A stretch of DNA of 64,000 nt from Breznakibacter sp047600785. GTDB taxonomy: Bacteria > Bacteroidota > Bacteroidia > Bacteroidales > Marinilabiliaceae. The stretch is from the NCBI GenBank assembly GCA_047600785.1, contig JASGKH010000001.1, positions 744,001 to 808,000 on the forward strand, read 5' to 3'. This document shows, piece after piece, positions 38,401 to 43,314 of the stretch. The stretch's first letter is position 1. Each line of letters opens with the position of its first letter. Both the position numbers and the translations under genes were made by a program. The notes beneath the pieces are model-generated. The model made no database searches. It saw only the letters and a list, made by a program, of their open reading frames with translations, and was not told the origin of the DNA.

Positions 38401-40116
38401 TACACGCTCAAGGCCGAGCCTCCGACGTACGGTGATGGTTTATGGTCTATCGTAACGGGTTCTGCTACCATTCAAAACCCTGCTACGTACCAAACTGCAA
38501 TTACGTCTATCGGTTATGGCAGGAACGTGTTCAAATGGACGGTAACCAAGGGGCAATGCGAATTGTCCGATTTGGTAGAAATTGTAAATAATACGGCATC
38601 GACGGCCAATGCCGGTCCCGATATTGAGGATTGTAAGGATTACTCGTATCTCGATGCCAATACCCCCGTATACGGAACGGGCACATGGAGCCTTGTGTCG
38701 GGCAAAGCGGTGTTTGAAAATGTCAATGACGGAAAAACCCGTGTCAACGGGCTTGGGTTTGGAGAGAACATCCTCCAATGGGCCATTCAGAACGGCAAAT
38801 GTTTTTCAACCGATTTGGTTACTGTTTTCAATAAAGTGCCCGATCAAAGCAACGCGGGGGATGACCGTGTGATATGCGAGAATTATGTGGTGCTTAATGC
38901 CAACAATCCGACGTCGGGATTGGGGCAATGGACTGTTGTGCGTGGAGCCGGAGCCTTTGAAAATCCGACCCGGTACAATACCAAGGTAAACAACGTTGGT
39001 TTTGGTGAAAATATTTATCAATGGACCATTGCTTACGGGCAATGTACCACACAAGACGTGATGACGGTGGTCAGCAACAAGGCTTATCCGTATGCAGGGG
39101 AAGACGATGTGACTTATACGTCGGAATACACGTTAATGGCCGCAAATCCGGGAGCACTTAGCGGTGTTTGGTCTGTAATTGGAGGATCGGGTAATGTCGT
39201 TGATCTGAATTTTTTCAATACCAATGCCACAGGGTTAAGCGAAGGGGTCAATACTTTCCGTTGGACCATTGATGTGGATGGTTGTGTGGCTTACGATGAG
39301 GTTAGCATTACGTACAAAACGGTGCCCAATGCCGGGTTTATCACCGATGTGTCAAACGGTTGTTTCCCGCTAATCGTCCAGTTTACCAACTATTCGGTGG
39401 GTGGGACACAATATTATTGGGATTTTGGTGACGGACAAACATCAACGTTGCGTAACCCCAAACATGTGTATACCGAAGCAGGCACTTATGTGGCGATGCT
39501 TACCGTACCCGGACCCGATGACAAAGACGCGGTGTCCACGGCCATAATTTCGGTTTATCCGCATCCCACGGCCAACTTTAGTTATGCTCCCAATAAAGTG
39601 TACGTGCCGGGCGATCCGTTAAGATGTTACAACATGTCGGAAGGAGGAAGAACTTATCTTTGGAATTTTGGAGACGACCAAACATCCGAATATGAGAACC
39701 CGGAGCATTCTTATTCGACCGAAGGGCTTTACGACCTTTCGTTAACGGTGACCAACCAGTACGGTTGCAAGGATTCATTGACCATTCCTTCGGCCGTGGA
39801 AGTGGTGATGCAAGGTTACGTTGTATTCCCGAATGCTTTTAAACCACGGCCCGACGGGGTTAGCGGATCTGATTTGTCAAGCAACGTGGGCAATGAAGTG
39901 TTTGTCCCTAAATATAAAGATGTGGACGAGTATCATTTGCAGATCTTTGACCGTTGGGGACAATTGATTTTTGAAAGCAACGATATCCAAACCGGTTGGG
40001 ATGGATTGTTTAAAGGAAAGTTGTCGCCGCAGGACGTTTATGTGTATAAATCTTGGGGACGCTTTATCAGCGGGAAGGAATTTAGGAAAACAGGCAATGT
40101 CCTGTTGGTACGATGA
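20416..40116 (+). CDS. Giant SprB-like T9SS-secreted adhesin (6,566 aa)
   Basis: One uninterrupted frame of 6,566 codons, close to the size I recall for Flavobacterium johnsoniae SprB. Signal peptide 1-35 (cut after ANA). Residues about 36-1800: Ig-like repeats, first a set with GVTYxLYR cores, then about seven of YCxxxxxVxLxGNPSGG type. About 1803-4300: some 29 SprB-type repeats. About 4300-4745: further Ig-like and PKD-like units. 4752-6305: 19 tandem repeats of about 82 residues. 6306-6466: two PKD domains (YWDFGDG, LWNFGDD). 6467-6566: gliding-motility C-terminal/type B sorting domain (VVFPNAFKP, FDRWGQLIFES, GWDGLFKG). It should be exported by Sec, carried across the outer membrane by T9SS and held on the surface. 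A PorP/SprF gene follows 59 bp downstream, as for sprB-sprF. Role in gliding or adhesion is inference. Confidence 0.93.
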   Translation: MRKALLLQFVERWLNVRLWSIVFALWMLGTGWANAQVTACANGVITGSSVLGAASVPTGHRNDGYWSQTSGLVFSSLTDPNATISGFVAGQTYTIEWTYKNSIQKYVYTFTASSASVPAAGLTVNGSANDVLLCFDSNVSLEPSPSGQSAYEYFVANSTSGTLTSVATSGSSSAYNLTTGNYEPLDNVFVVVTAANGCKQKSNEITVSTVDDVKVQVVGDGSVCPLAPTPPYQKLEVVPFSSGGDFTYVWHMPLGMMATNVQSVDITVAGQYYVEVTSTNSSCPGVTVSNTVNVTTASLPTITIDASDFCASGSSTATISSSVSGGTLLSYRWEWLRNGTLDASLGTGSTVATDVSGSYQARLISTTDEQCFEESNIETVETVQISATLAALNGPFCGSGIPSAVMNFTGGTGPYTVVLSANGVNQASRQVISGTAFSLGTITSTTTYAVVSVTDATGCAMNTSALPSAITYTVSVSPSTYNMTGTSVCEGTTATIGLSNSQAGVTYVLRRNLNGVITNVETVTRSASGSFTFSTHPSVAGTYYVVAYTTDCPTEITMSGTVAITAVPQAQTMTGPSGTLCSGTAVIFGLGASESDVTYSLYRGSTLVETISGDVLGGPIYFSGQTQVGNYTVRATRGACSSVVMSGSFTIVKSPTVYSVSGGTACEDVGITIGLSGSESGVTYSLYRDGTLVTTRVNDGNFGLQSTPGVYTIRAMVNGCAADMTGSARVNALPNDVPFAQTGIVCPYGTISLPSPTQSGVRYILYRGSSPTGLAITSTGGAVNFGTQTTPGEYWVEAVNLTTGCRRELSDRLTIQAEPSILTLQASGTTYCNAASLSGINLTVNSSQENVNYQLLRNGVSYGGVMVGNGGTLTWPNVVDGSYTLVAYNDGGCSVTMNGNPIIVAASAPTATISAQIPNRRCANSSETFKITVTLTGIPPFNFQINDNKGSAPIQVTGHPTTTYTLDVNPSSSTIYTLSNLTDAANCSAVNGTGSAQFYVDELPDITFSPASPQVCAGSSISVTASGAGTGGSYTWSNNLGTNPTITVSPAVTTIYTVMATTQYGCTASKSITVTVNPLPTVDFTTPGNDYVFCSNDAQVVLTGNPSGGTFSNLTGSSGIILGSNIFDPSQAQIGNNYVVYSYADVNGCTNTVVKNLVVNRTPTVNLYGLNASYCGDVGSVTLYGNPQNSNGDFTLIGYGEPTSFYTDNHNGTATFSPSGALNATGSGAYQFRYTYTDPTTGCSAYVEASTVVYPDLNITLSFSGLPSNPCQDDTNVYMLTGSEAPAGTFSGPGITDNGNGTATFNPSVAGNGTHTITYSYTDPVTQCSGSTSQTITVGTNLTANINGLYCKSDVAVTLQGNPSGGIFTIKNSSGTILSSGADGTVVFNPQVLPNDTYSIEYSLTINGCDNVRVWPVILTALPDAGFATDSPNPGYTQFCRSVTSVTLKPNGPQGVFSGPGVSGNLFSPAVAGPGNHTIRHTVSTGSCTEWDELTLSVIDYDNIWIDNLADSYCDNQTAPILIEANNKGVSGGKYTFRSTTNAVNRSPLYYLDVDGVTKVYDTEIVDKPVYFDPTRVGDGYYSVTYEFDNTANNGCVSSYSKTVRVYPAVGVNFGGLADPIQYCHDDMAVTLEGSFLGSGVFTGSGSFAGNGITDSNPNDGIAIFDPGSVSVGLHPITYTYTAPVAQGGCVSIRTKNIEVLDAPNVYNITPLSSVPYAGHYCHDGTGVTIGVDFSQVGVTYELILNGNTGTPVQTQSGDGDAIEFPAPVKVSGIYTVLARHNGSSCTVQMNGSVEVAMNQVAVSVVVQDVSCKSGSDGKITINASSAPGESLPYLYSIDGGANWSASNEFAGLLIGSYQVTVKNAIGCTIPSAVSVNIGEPANALNVTLVDTKPVGCLTCTTGGTCEGQILVSITGGTPFTDPVIYPEGYDIQWQNSVSAPVGNDSALLTLQPPGNYTVTVTDAKGCTVSLVATIGMLTPLSITKDPDVAKHIDNKCHGGLEGSFKVLATGGSGKYQFSIDNANWFDEVNDTDNFYEFENLPADTYKVYVRDKLYPRCVAQLGNDVEILQPAAIVTTLIDKQDISCHDEEDGWFQVAASGGGSGVYYYSIDGIDFTNTSGLFNSLKVGTYQVLVKDGSDCLVADLAPVVIANPTQIAIALKIDKHVGCRSGNDGEVSSTVTGGTGTYSYAWKKAPAYSTVIGNTATITGVSAGTYWLVVTDARGCTDSTSITVTEPSSALDFSVVDIVPVPCECTASPCEGSASVQLLSGTPPYTITWSTGSTGVMATGLDAGSYSVTVKDHNGCELTKAFTVGTNSVISLAEIGASHKDVTCHGGNDGRFAVQATGGGGNYEYSIDNTNWFASGTFENLSAGSYEVWARDKEAPRCSVKIANNVVIDEFTALWLHEVITSHVNVGCNSGNTGQLEVVATGGSGNYEYSINAGASWVTSPLFSTLTAGTYFVWVRDRDVPACIYNGLPAIVIIQPLPVDFTSAVTNVTCKGANDGTIVVTASGGNTSSVWAYSKDDGVTWQYSNVFSGLLPDTYKIRVRDEQLVITCVSTAKDVVVSEPVSSIGASLVTSSRVNVDCYGESTGRFSVAAVPVGAALEYKVTGAKAIDWQASRDFTDLPAGTYYVSVRNQDQSCEAVNVLVVEITGPDSPLAIVKSTVTNVTCATGSTVGNTGNGVVEIEVTGGTVVAVGAYEYQWLNDETGNPVPSSKGGDTNRIYDLSAGHYTVYVTDDNDCVLSRTFVISQPDVWNVVYSVTNVAVVGGGDGSIQIGTIAGGTAPYTITWADGGGAYTGLATRTNLVAGDYTFTIADALGCEYSRTISVYDNNGLIMSLTAVDVKCHGEASGYIDLLVTNGVADYEIEWSGIAYDGTNVSGTHTMTGTGAYTIGSLKAGNYTVTVTDDNGSTVTRMLTIAQPATALSVLATKTDVVCNGENNGKISVSVSGGTPYQSTGSNTYTISLIPESNVSEGSHEFNNLAPGSYALVVADSLGCRYEQAFVVTEPLPLTVTVQTTDVTCHGDSDGKLLATVSGRAGGYAFRYDWEQSLDEGATWSSYILDAAAMLQNVPVGLYRVKVTCLNDGCTVTSSGVKVLQKSELIIRVTKTDIITCAGDLSGQLYVETSGGLAPYTLSYSGPKAGTLSGDGPFTITNLPAGNYTLWLKDVHQCETADSEILSESAAMMVTDMVADIDCETPNTGTLSFNVSGGALSTANQHQYSVLLQGPLGYAQAYTIPNGAVQAVSFSNLPQGSYTLQVLDLNSSNPGLCGYNQTIDLWNIRISGDVTQPTCQGINSGAIANVSISGAQPGYTWAWSTGDGLGLNLSTLNQTGLSDGEYTLTVTDPVRGNCTVSRTFKLANQSALSIQAMVGNVTCHGGNDGTVIVNSVTGGQGDIAYFWNGSMAGNQPGYLSGLSAGTVQLLVRDVQGCTASDNFTVVQPEELTFELDSVLTACNPFGIDIKLSKLKGGTGTLAEFTYTFNGPGQPAGKAASLTGMGVDDPTDPLLEGLTVAGTYYVTVYDRNRCSATQSITIGGQIVLTPVINHLSCHGNNNGAVSLGVSNGSGHYTYQWTKDGDATFAETTKDLSGLTAGRYNVVVTDNVLGCRASASINVNEPDPIVISASLMHIRCAGESNGAITLSVLGGAGGYQYQWAPADGMAAPTAQSQSGLKAGTYSVTVTDNNQCVATKSFTLTQPDALSFDLSMEDRSCDGTADLRIDNVTGGSGTYQIVWAGPGITIAMQNQYTLSDIPAGTYTATLFDLDGSVPTGCSLTKTVEIKPALEATYVTTPVSCGSAPDGKIEVTVSGGVLPYTYAWTTSDGGNLVDGLEDQAGLSAGTYQLTVTDAVSCTFTISSIVVASQPDIEVLGTVIPVYCYGEKTGSISLNVSGGSGDYSFTWVGNDVVTGSKDQSNLGRGFYTVTVRDNVSGCEETTQFEVPGPDTSVNLSLADVVHVKCKGDYSGSIEVVASGGKPAYDYLWTGPASFVVGPSQTNLPAGNYSVVAKDANSCLSTALTVTITEPASQLAVTLVSVTDVSAYGESTGAIGVSVAGGSGAYELAWSGTDYENNTVTIANNIYSPVNLKAGIYNVTVTDGNGCTASLSGIVVRQPGSALELVLTGYDVRPCEGHANGAIYAVGTGGDSPYTLRLYNGAGTLLKTQNTGAYRFEGLAPGWYRVELEDNNHQIRSKTIEIKQPNEMVLTATVVDHVECYGESTGSLSVTVSGGKPDSGNQYRIFIWSNTYSHEGEVTKDVPVTYSNLASGEYTIRVIDDADGNAAFDLNHDCWRETTLTITQPEVMVTLSGNQELCSGDNATLEFVTDNWNFANGSLTVKLSSGDEIIVDKSPYFHSYTPSASEILTIVSVSNSASCLKGYGTGNATVVVRNRPTAQLAEDATICRGESATLRVYLTGVAPWTVVYSDGISQITKAGITASPYSIPVSPTQTTTYTLVSVSDKYCSQAIFATNNRATITVNALPTVTLTGNATICAGEEAKLTFRFVGASPYQVVFKANETEYTLTDIVTAVYEYGVSPSVTTTYTLVSAKDANGCGQLVSGSVLVSVNPLPDNPGAINGDLFVCQGQQGVVYSIGAVGNATAYEWTMPNGFTIVSGGNNSVVVNVGSNAQSGTIRVKAINACGQSSEAVKYITVNALPQKPGTIMGSEGHDICQATKGILFSVEAVGGATSYQWMVPAGFNIVAGQGTRYLQVDLDPEQSDISGNVTVVAINDCGNGPVSDPYEVAIDPLPAVFAGYDQEVCGSTATLNATGLNAGFSGQWAVKSGAAIVTSPTQYNSQITNLAQGATTLVWTVTNTATGCVNSDEVVITNRKVNVTASVNKHITCDGQVVVSGTTVPSGYTGQWSFVNGSGAIANANSASTTLTGLSADVIRLRWTLTHVNGCESYAEVEVINNEPSDAVILDKLTVANLCGNIVTLTAMSPVEGTGTWSLMSGAGNIVSYNQSGTQVNNLSKGDNIFRWTVVKNGCSKYDEVTVRNNQLDVSAGEDQTICEDEIAALQGSAVPSGVTAHWYVASKDGMYTGAGSFANPSSPTTKVSNIAQGENLYVWEMNQNGCISRDTVKIISNKPSVAVTGSSFSICADTAQLTANVPSFGEGYWTVVSGSGQFDDLKDPYTVVRGLQEGANTFRWNVTRNGCFSTAEMTVTSKKVSVDAGKDFTVCGSTTSLSATAPSKGTGEWTVVQGQGAATFVPGNKVNNPTVGGLVRGSNAFVWTVTYDGCKSSDTVVVVNNAASEADAGNDAYTDQPSYQMTASPVGTNETGIWSVVAGSGTFTDPKSHNATVTGLQQGANIFRWTVTHLGCTSEDEVTITNGEVTDANAGLDQEVCEFEATLHANNAGVGVGEWSIVKGFGRFDNNHDPRTTVRDLGVGENIFRWTIYYTNDSSSDEVIVFNNTPTTANAGPDRTICSDTHVLEGNAPAVGVATWSIISGGGSLGNANLPNTTISGLAKGSNIIKYEIINEGCSSVDTVFITNGLPTTAEAGDDKVLCTDSLQLMPNTPTFGTGEWKVVEGSAEISGNWARYLAAGTSKLVWKISTEYCESTDTITVVNNQPTTAFAGHDRPICVDEVTLMANQPERGVGKWELITGSGTIQNVNSNQTLVTGLAHGSNRFRWTIDNNGCKSSDDVEVSNNLIAAFAGYDITHCADTAYLVANNAYPGTGTWGILTGSGSGNAQFDNPDSPFTTVRSLDRGENTLTWTIVNKGCTSVSQIVVTNNNPTFADAGPDQSQCLDHVVLAANVPEVGDGKWTIRNGGGVFDSMEKANASVTSLKFGSSIFRWTIEHEGCISFDDVVIESNTVHATVGSDQTNVCSSSTTLEANSALPGIGTWSVVGGTSQATFADVNNPNTSVSNLGKGKNTLRWTTLYKGCPSSAEVVITNNSPSEAYAGSNREICTDVATLDATSVTIGQGSWVVLTGSATIADMNNPKSSVTGLSKGDNVFRWRVQNGTCIDDDEVLIVNNLPSVPYAGSDEELCYSTYTLKAEPPTYGDGLWSIVTGSATIQNPATYQTAITSIGYGRNVFKWTVTKGQCELSDLVEIVNNTASTANAGPDIEDCKDYSYLDANTPVYGTGTWSLVSGKAVFENVNDGKTRVNGLGFGENILQWAIQNGKCFSTDLVTVFNKVPDQSNAGDDRVICENYVVLNANNPTSGLGQWTVVRGAGAFENPTRYNTKVNNVGFGENIYQWTIAYGQCTTQDVMTVVSNKAYPYAGEDDVTYTSEYTLMAANPGALSGVWSVIGGSGNVVDLNFFNTNATGLSEGVNTFRWTIDVDGCVAYDEVSITYKTVPNAGFITDVSNGCFPLIVQFTNYSVGGTQYYWDFGDGQTSTLRNPKHVYTEAGTYVAMLTVPGPDDKDAVSTAIISVYPHPTANFSYAPNKVYVPGDPLRCYNMSEGGRTYLWNFGDDQTSEYENPEHSYSTEGLYDLSLTVTNQYGCKDSLTIPSAVEVVMQGYVVFPNAFKPRPDGVSGSDLSSNVGNEVFVPKYKDVDEYHLQIFDRWGQLIFESNDIQTGWDGLFKGKLSPQDVYVYKSWGRFISGKEFRKTGNVLLVR
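25822..33315 (+). repeat. Array of about 29 SprB-type repeats inside the adhesin gene
   Basis: Residues about 1803-4300 contain units of 75-95 residues with the pattern V-x-C-x-G-x(2)-D/N/S-G, xSGGxxxYxYxW, LxAGxYxVTVTD, GC and a closing EP or QP. I counted 29. Several consecutive units near the start (about 26380-28370) have a variant core with YSIDxxNW and VWxRD instead of YxWxx and VTVTD. Units are diverged in DNA sequence, so the array is old rather than freshly amplified. Confidence 0.85.
34669..39330 (+). repeat. 19 tandem Ig-like repeats of about 82 residues inside the adhesin gene
   Basis: Residues 4752-6305. Each unit has the form AGxDxxIC, xxTLxAN, GxGxWxVVxGSG, TTVxGLxxGxNxFRWTVxxxGC, DEVxVxNN. 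I count 19 units, 81-82 residues on average. Most units keep two Cys, one near the start and one near the end, which could pair as a disulfide on the cell surface; the repeats at about 36420 and 39090 lack one or both. No known-domain name is certain for this unit. Confidence 0.88.
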
Positions 40117-40175
40117 TCGTTTGTGAAACGAATTACATGTGGTGGTAATGTGAGCCATGCGGCTCTGTATGATAT

Positions 40176-41237
40176 ATGGAAATGAAGCATATTCGGAATT
40201 TGATAATGATGGTAATCCTGGGGGGTGTTTGTCTGGAGGCAAGCCCCCAGGATGTGTCCTTTTCCCAATCCTATGCATCGCCTTTGTATCTGAGCCCTTC
40301 ATTTACGGGCCTCACAAATGGTTCACGTATGGCGTTGTCGTACAGGAACCAGTGGCCGGGGATCGGGAACGCTTATCGGTCGTACTCCTTGTCGTACGAT
40401 CAGTATATCGAAGAATATAAAAGTGGTGTGGGGGTTTTACTGATGCGCGACGATCGTGGCGCCGGCATGTTGGTGACCCAAGATGCGGGTTTGTTGTATT
40501 CGTACGAGATTGAAGTGACCCACGAAATTTTTGTCCGGCCAGGCATCCAGTTCAAGTATGCCGAGCGGAAAATCGATCCTTCAAAAATCATTTACGGCAA
40601 CCAGATAGGTGAAGACGGATCGGTGCTGCCGGGCCAGATCCCCACGTTCGACCGTTTGAGCTATCAGAAATTTGATGCATCTGTATCGGCCATGGTTTAC
40701 AGCGATTATTTCTGGGTTGGTTTTACGCTCGACCATTTGGTGAAAGGGAATGTGGGGTTTACCGATCTGGAAACAAACGTGCCCATCCGGACAGCTGTAT
40801 TTGGCGGTTACAAATACGTTTACAAAGATGGGTACCGCGATCGTGACGAACAAAGCATTACGCTGGCCGTCAATTATTATAAACAGGATTCTTTTAACCA
40901 AATGGATGCAGGAGTGTATTGGTATATCAACCCATTGGAGTTAGGGCTTTTGTACCGTGGCCTGCCCGTAGCGAATGCCGAAGGCTTTACAAACCACGAC
41001 GCACTTATCATGATGTTGGGTTTAAACTATGGCCCCATGCGTATTGCTTATAGCTACGATTTTACAATGAGCGACCTGGCGGGGTATAGCAACGGGGCCA
41101 ACGAAGTCTCCCTTATCTACCGGTTTAACCAAACGTTCAAGAAGCGTTCAAATCGCGGGGCAATCCCTTGCGGGGCTCCCGGTGTAACCAGTGGCAATCC
41201 GGTCAGATCCAGAAGCACGCCGCGAAAACTGTTTTAA
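40176..41237 (+). CDS. T9SS-associated outer membrane protein, PorP/SprF family
   Basis: 353 residues. A signal peptide (about 1-25, ending SPQ before DVSFSQ) leads into the hallmark SFSQSYASPLYLSPSFTGL, in which PorP/SprF proteins place a FxNPAxxG-like motif, then SYRNQWPGIGNAY and alternating beta-strand segments for an outer membrane barrel. SprF is needed for secretion and surface attachment of SprB in F. johnsoniae, and PorP-like proteins serve cargo with type B sorting domains. The gene begins 59 bp after the adhesin gene, so it is very likely the dedicated partner. An in-frame ATG at 40182 is an equally good start. Confidence 0.92.
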   Translation: MEMKHIRNLIMMVILGGVCLEASPQDVSFSQSYASPLYLSPSFTGLTNGSRMALSYRNQWPGIGNAYRSYSLSYDQYIEEYKSGVGVLLMRDDRGAGMLVTQDAGLLYSYEIEVTHEIFVRPGIQFKYAERKIDPSKIIYGNQIGEDGSVLPGQIPTFDRLSYQKFDASVSAMVYSDYFWVGFTLDHLVKGNVGFTDLETNVPIRTAVFGGYKYVYKDGYRDRDEQSITLAVNYYKQDSFNQMDAGVYWYINPLELGLLYRGLPVANAEGFTNHDALIMMLGLNYGPMRIAYSYDFTMSDLAGYSNGANEVSLIYRFNQTFKKRSNRGAIPCGAPGVTSGNPVRSRSTPRKLF

Positions 41238-41371
41238 TTGCGACAAATCTTGGTTTTTCGTCCATTAACGCTGTTTGTACATGTAAAATTTGAGGATGAA
41301 AGTTTTTATATATGGGCTATTCCTATATATTTGTTGTCCGTTAAGAAAAAGGTAAATTCACAAACAACAAT

Positions 41372-41971
41372 ATGGAAAAATCAACAAAAATTGGCCTGTC
41401 CATTTTATCTGTCGCGGTAATTGTATTGTTTATATTGCAATTTGCTTCGTGCCCTAAAAAAGCAGCTGCTTCAGACGAAGCTAAAGAGTCTGGGGGTACA
41501 GGCGTGGTATTTATCAATACCGATTCGCTTTTATTGAACTATGATTTTGCCAAAGATTTGAACGAAGAGCTGATAAGGAAAGAAGAAAAGTCGCGTGCCG
41601 ATTTCAACGAACAAGCGAAAGTATTTCAGCAAGATTTGAACGAGTTCCAACGTAAAGTACAAAATAACGGTTTCCTATCGCTCGACAGGGCAAAACAGGA
41701 AGAACAACGTTTGGGGATGAAAGAGCGTGAATTGCAGGAGCTCAATGCAAAGCTTTCGAACCAGCTGATGCAAGAGCAAAATGCCATGAACAAACAGTTG
41801 CGCGATACGCTGGTGAATTTTATCAAAGAAATCCAGCCCCAAATGGGCTTCGAAATGGTTTTGAGCAATACTTTGGGTGACAATGTGCTTTATGGCGAGA
41901 AGAAAAATGACATTACGAAGCATGTCATCGAGTCATTGAACGCCCGCTATACAAAATGGAAGAAAAAATAA
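41372..41971 (+). CDS. OmpH/Skp-family periplasmic chaperone-like protein
   Basis: 199 residues. An N-terminal hydrophobic segment (about 7-25) ends in LQFASC, so it may be a lipoprotein or signal-anchored. Then GVVFINTDSLLLNYD, the start of the OmpH/Skp fold, a long charged coiled coil (about 60-145) forming the tentacle helices, and a closing strand (MVLSNTLGDNVLYG). Skp-type proteins hold unfolded outer membrane proteins in the periplasm. It follows the SprF-like gene by 134 bp, on the same strand, and ends in a strong terminator. A role in delivering barrels such as the SprF-like one is plausible but unproven. Confidence 0.85.
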   Translation: MEKSTKIGLSILSVAVIVLFILQFASCPKKAAASDEAKESGGTGVVFINTDSLLLNYDFAKDLNEELIRKEEKSRADFNEQAKVFQQDLNEFQRKVQNNGFLSLDRAKQEEQRLGMKERELQELNAKLSNQLMQEQNAMNKQLRDTLVNFIKEIQPQMGFEMVLSNTLGDNVLYGEKKNDITKHVIESLNARYTKWKKK

Positions 41972-41991
41972 GATCAGATTATCCATAAATG

Positions 41992-42025
41992 GGCAGAGGG
42001 GCCATCCCTTCTGCCTTTTTTGTTT
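41992..42025 (+). terminator. Rho-independent terminator after the OmpH-like gene
   Basis: A 10-bp stem with one G-T pair (41992-42001 with 42006-42015), 4-base loop and a T-rich tail to 42025. The ATG of the next gene lies only 4 bases beyond the tail. Confidence 0.85.
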
Positions 42026-42028
42026 TAT

Positions 42029-43309
42029 ATGGACCCAGCTGTCAGGAAATATATTCAACGTCAATCCATTGGTCTCAGGCCTGAAATGGAACGGGCGGGT
42101 TCCGATGCGTTGTTCGTGGTGGTTCCGGCGTACAACGAGGCGGAGACTTTGCCCCATTGTATCGATTCCCTGTTGGCGGCCTGTAGAGAAGGGATCTGCG
42201 TAAACGTGGTGGTTGTGCTCAATTATGGCTCGAACGACAGCGACATGGTGAAGCGTGACACGTGGGCGCTCAAACAATGGTGCGACCGGAAAAGCGAAGC
42301 CATCGACGATATGACTTTCAGGCTCATGGCGCTCACTGTTTACGATCTGGATCCGAAGCTAAAAGGTGCTGGTCTGGCGCGTAAGATTGGGATGGACCAG
42401 GCATTGGCATTTCTTGCCGTGCGCGGGAGCGAGGACTCGGTGATTGTATCGCTTGATGCGGATACCGTGGTGGCTCCAAATTATTTTGAAGCGATTTCCC
42501 GATTCTTTTGCGATAAAACAATGTTGTCCTGTTCCATCTATTTTGAGCATCCGTTGGATGGGGAAAGTCTGTTGAGGAACAACGCGATCGCACTTTATGA
42601 ATTGCACCTGAGATATTATCGTCAGGCTTTGCGGTCGTCGGGTTTCCCACATGCCATACATACGGTCGGGTCGGCCATGGCTTTTCGCGGTACGGCATAT
42701 GCCAAGGCCGGAGGCATGACACAGAAACAGGCGGGCGAGGATTTTTATTTCCTTCATAAGATCATAACGCAAGGGGGCTTTGGGGAGTTGAACGATACCG
42801 CGGTCTACCCGTCGGCACGCGCTTCGCAACGAGTTATTTTTGGTACCGGGGCCACCATCCACAAAATGGAGGCCGAGGTGCTGGGATCATACCAGACCTA
42901 TAATCTGCAATCGTTTACCGACTTGGAGAAGTTGTTCCGTGCAATACCTGTTTTATACCAAGCGGGTTCCGATGGTTATCCCAAAACTATATTGGAGTTG
43001 CCGGGACGGGTGCGCAGTTTTTTGATAAATAATGGATTCGAGGGGATGATTGTGTCCTTAATGAACAACTGTGCATCGGCAGGTACTTTCTCGAAACGCT
43101 TTTTTGAAATATTTAATGCCTTTACGATTATCAAATATTTAAACTTTACCCATGAGCATTTTTTAGAAAAACCCGATGTGTGCGATGCGTCCTCCTTTTT
43201 ATTGGAACAAAACGGATTGCTCGACGATCCGTTTGCCGATGCGTTTGGGTTGTTACGGCATTACCGTGAAATCGATAAAAAAGGGATGGTCTTGAAACTA
43301 TTGGAATGA
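42029..43309 (+). CDS. Glycosyltransferase family 2 protein
   Basis: 426 residues from ATG 42029; a TTG at 42020 inside the terminator tail is less likely. A GT-A core starts FVVVPAYNEAETLPHCIDSL, followed by LNYGSND, GAGLARKIGMDQAL and VSLDADTVVAPNYF with the metal-binding DAD. GEDFYFLHKI and the C-terminal half are family-specific. No membrane helix is seen, so it is cytoplasmic. I cannot name the product; LPS, teichoic-like or other glycan building are all possible. The gene starts directly after a terminator, so it needs read-through or a promoter inside the upstream gene. Confidence 0.8.
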   Translation: MDPAVRKYIQRQSIGLRPEMERAGSDALFVVVPAYNEAETLPHCIDSLLAACREGICVNVVVVLNYGSNDSDMVKRDTWALKQWCDRKSEAIDDMTFRLMALTVYDLDPKLKGAGLARKIGMDQALAFLAVRGSEDSVIVSLDADTVVAPNYFEAISRFFCDKTMLSCSIYFEHPLDGESLLRNNAIALYELHLRYYRQALRSSGFPHAIHTVGSAMAFRGTAYAKAGGMTQKQAGEDFYFLHKIITQGGFGELNDTAVYPSARASQRVIFGTGATIHKMEAEVLGSYQTYNLQSFTDLEKLFRAIPVLYQAGSDGYPKTILELPGRVRSFLINNGFEGMIVSLMNNCASAGTFSKRFFEIFNAFTIIKYLNFTHEHFLEKPDVCDASSFLLEQNGLLDDPFADAFGLLRHYREIDKKGMVLKLLE

Positions 43310-43314
43310 TGGCA

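Noticed and set aside
20416..40116. Tandem repeats taken as a possible CRISPR array or satellite DNA
   Set aside because: The repeats are protein-level units of 75-95 codons in a single open frame with diverged DNA; there are no short identical repeats with unique spacers.
42020..42028. TTG at 42020 as the start of the glycosyltransferase
   Set aside because: It falls within the terminator T-run; the ATG at 42029 is the better start.
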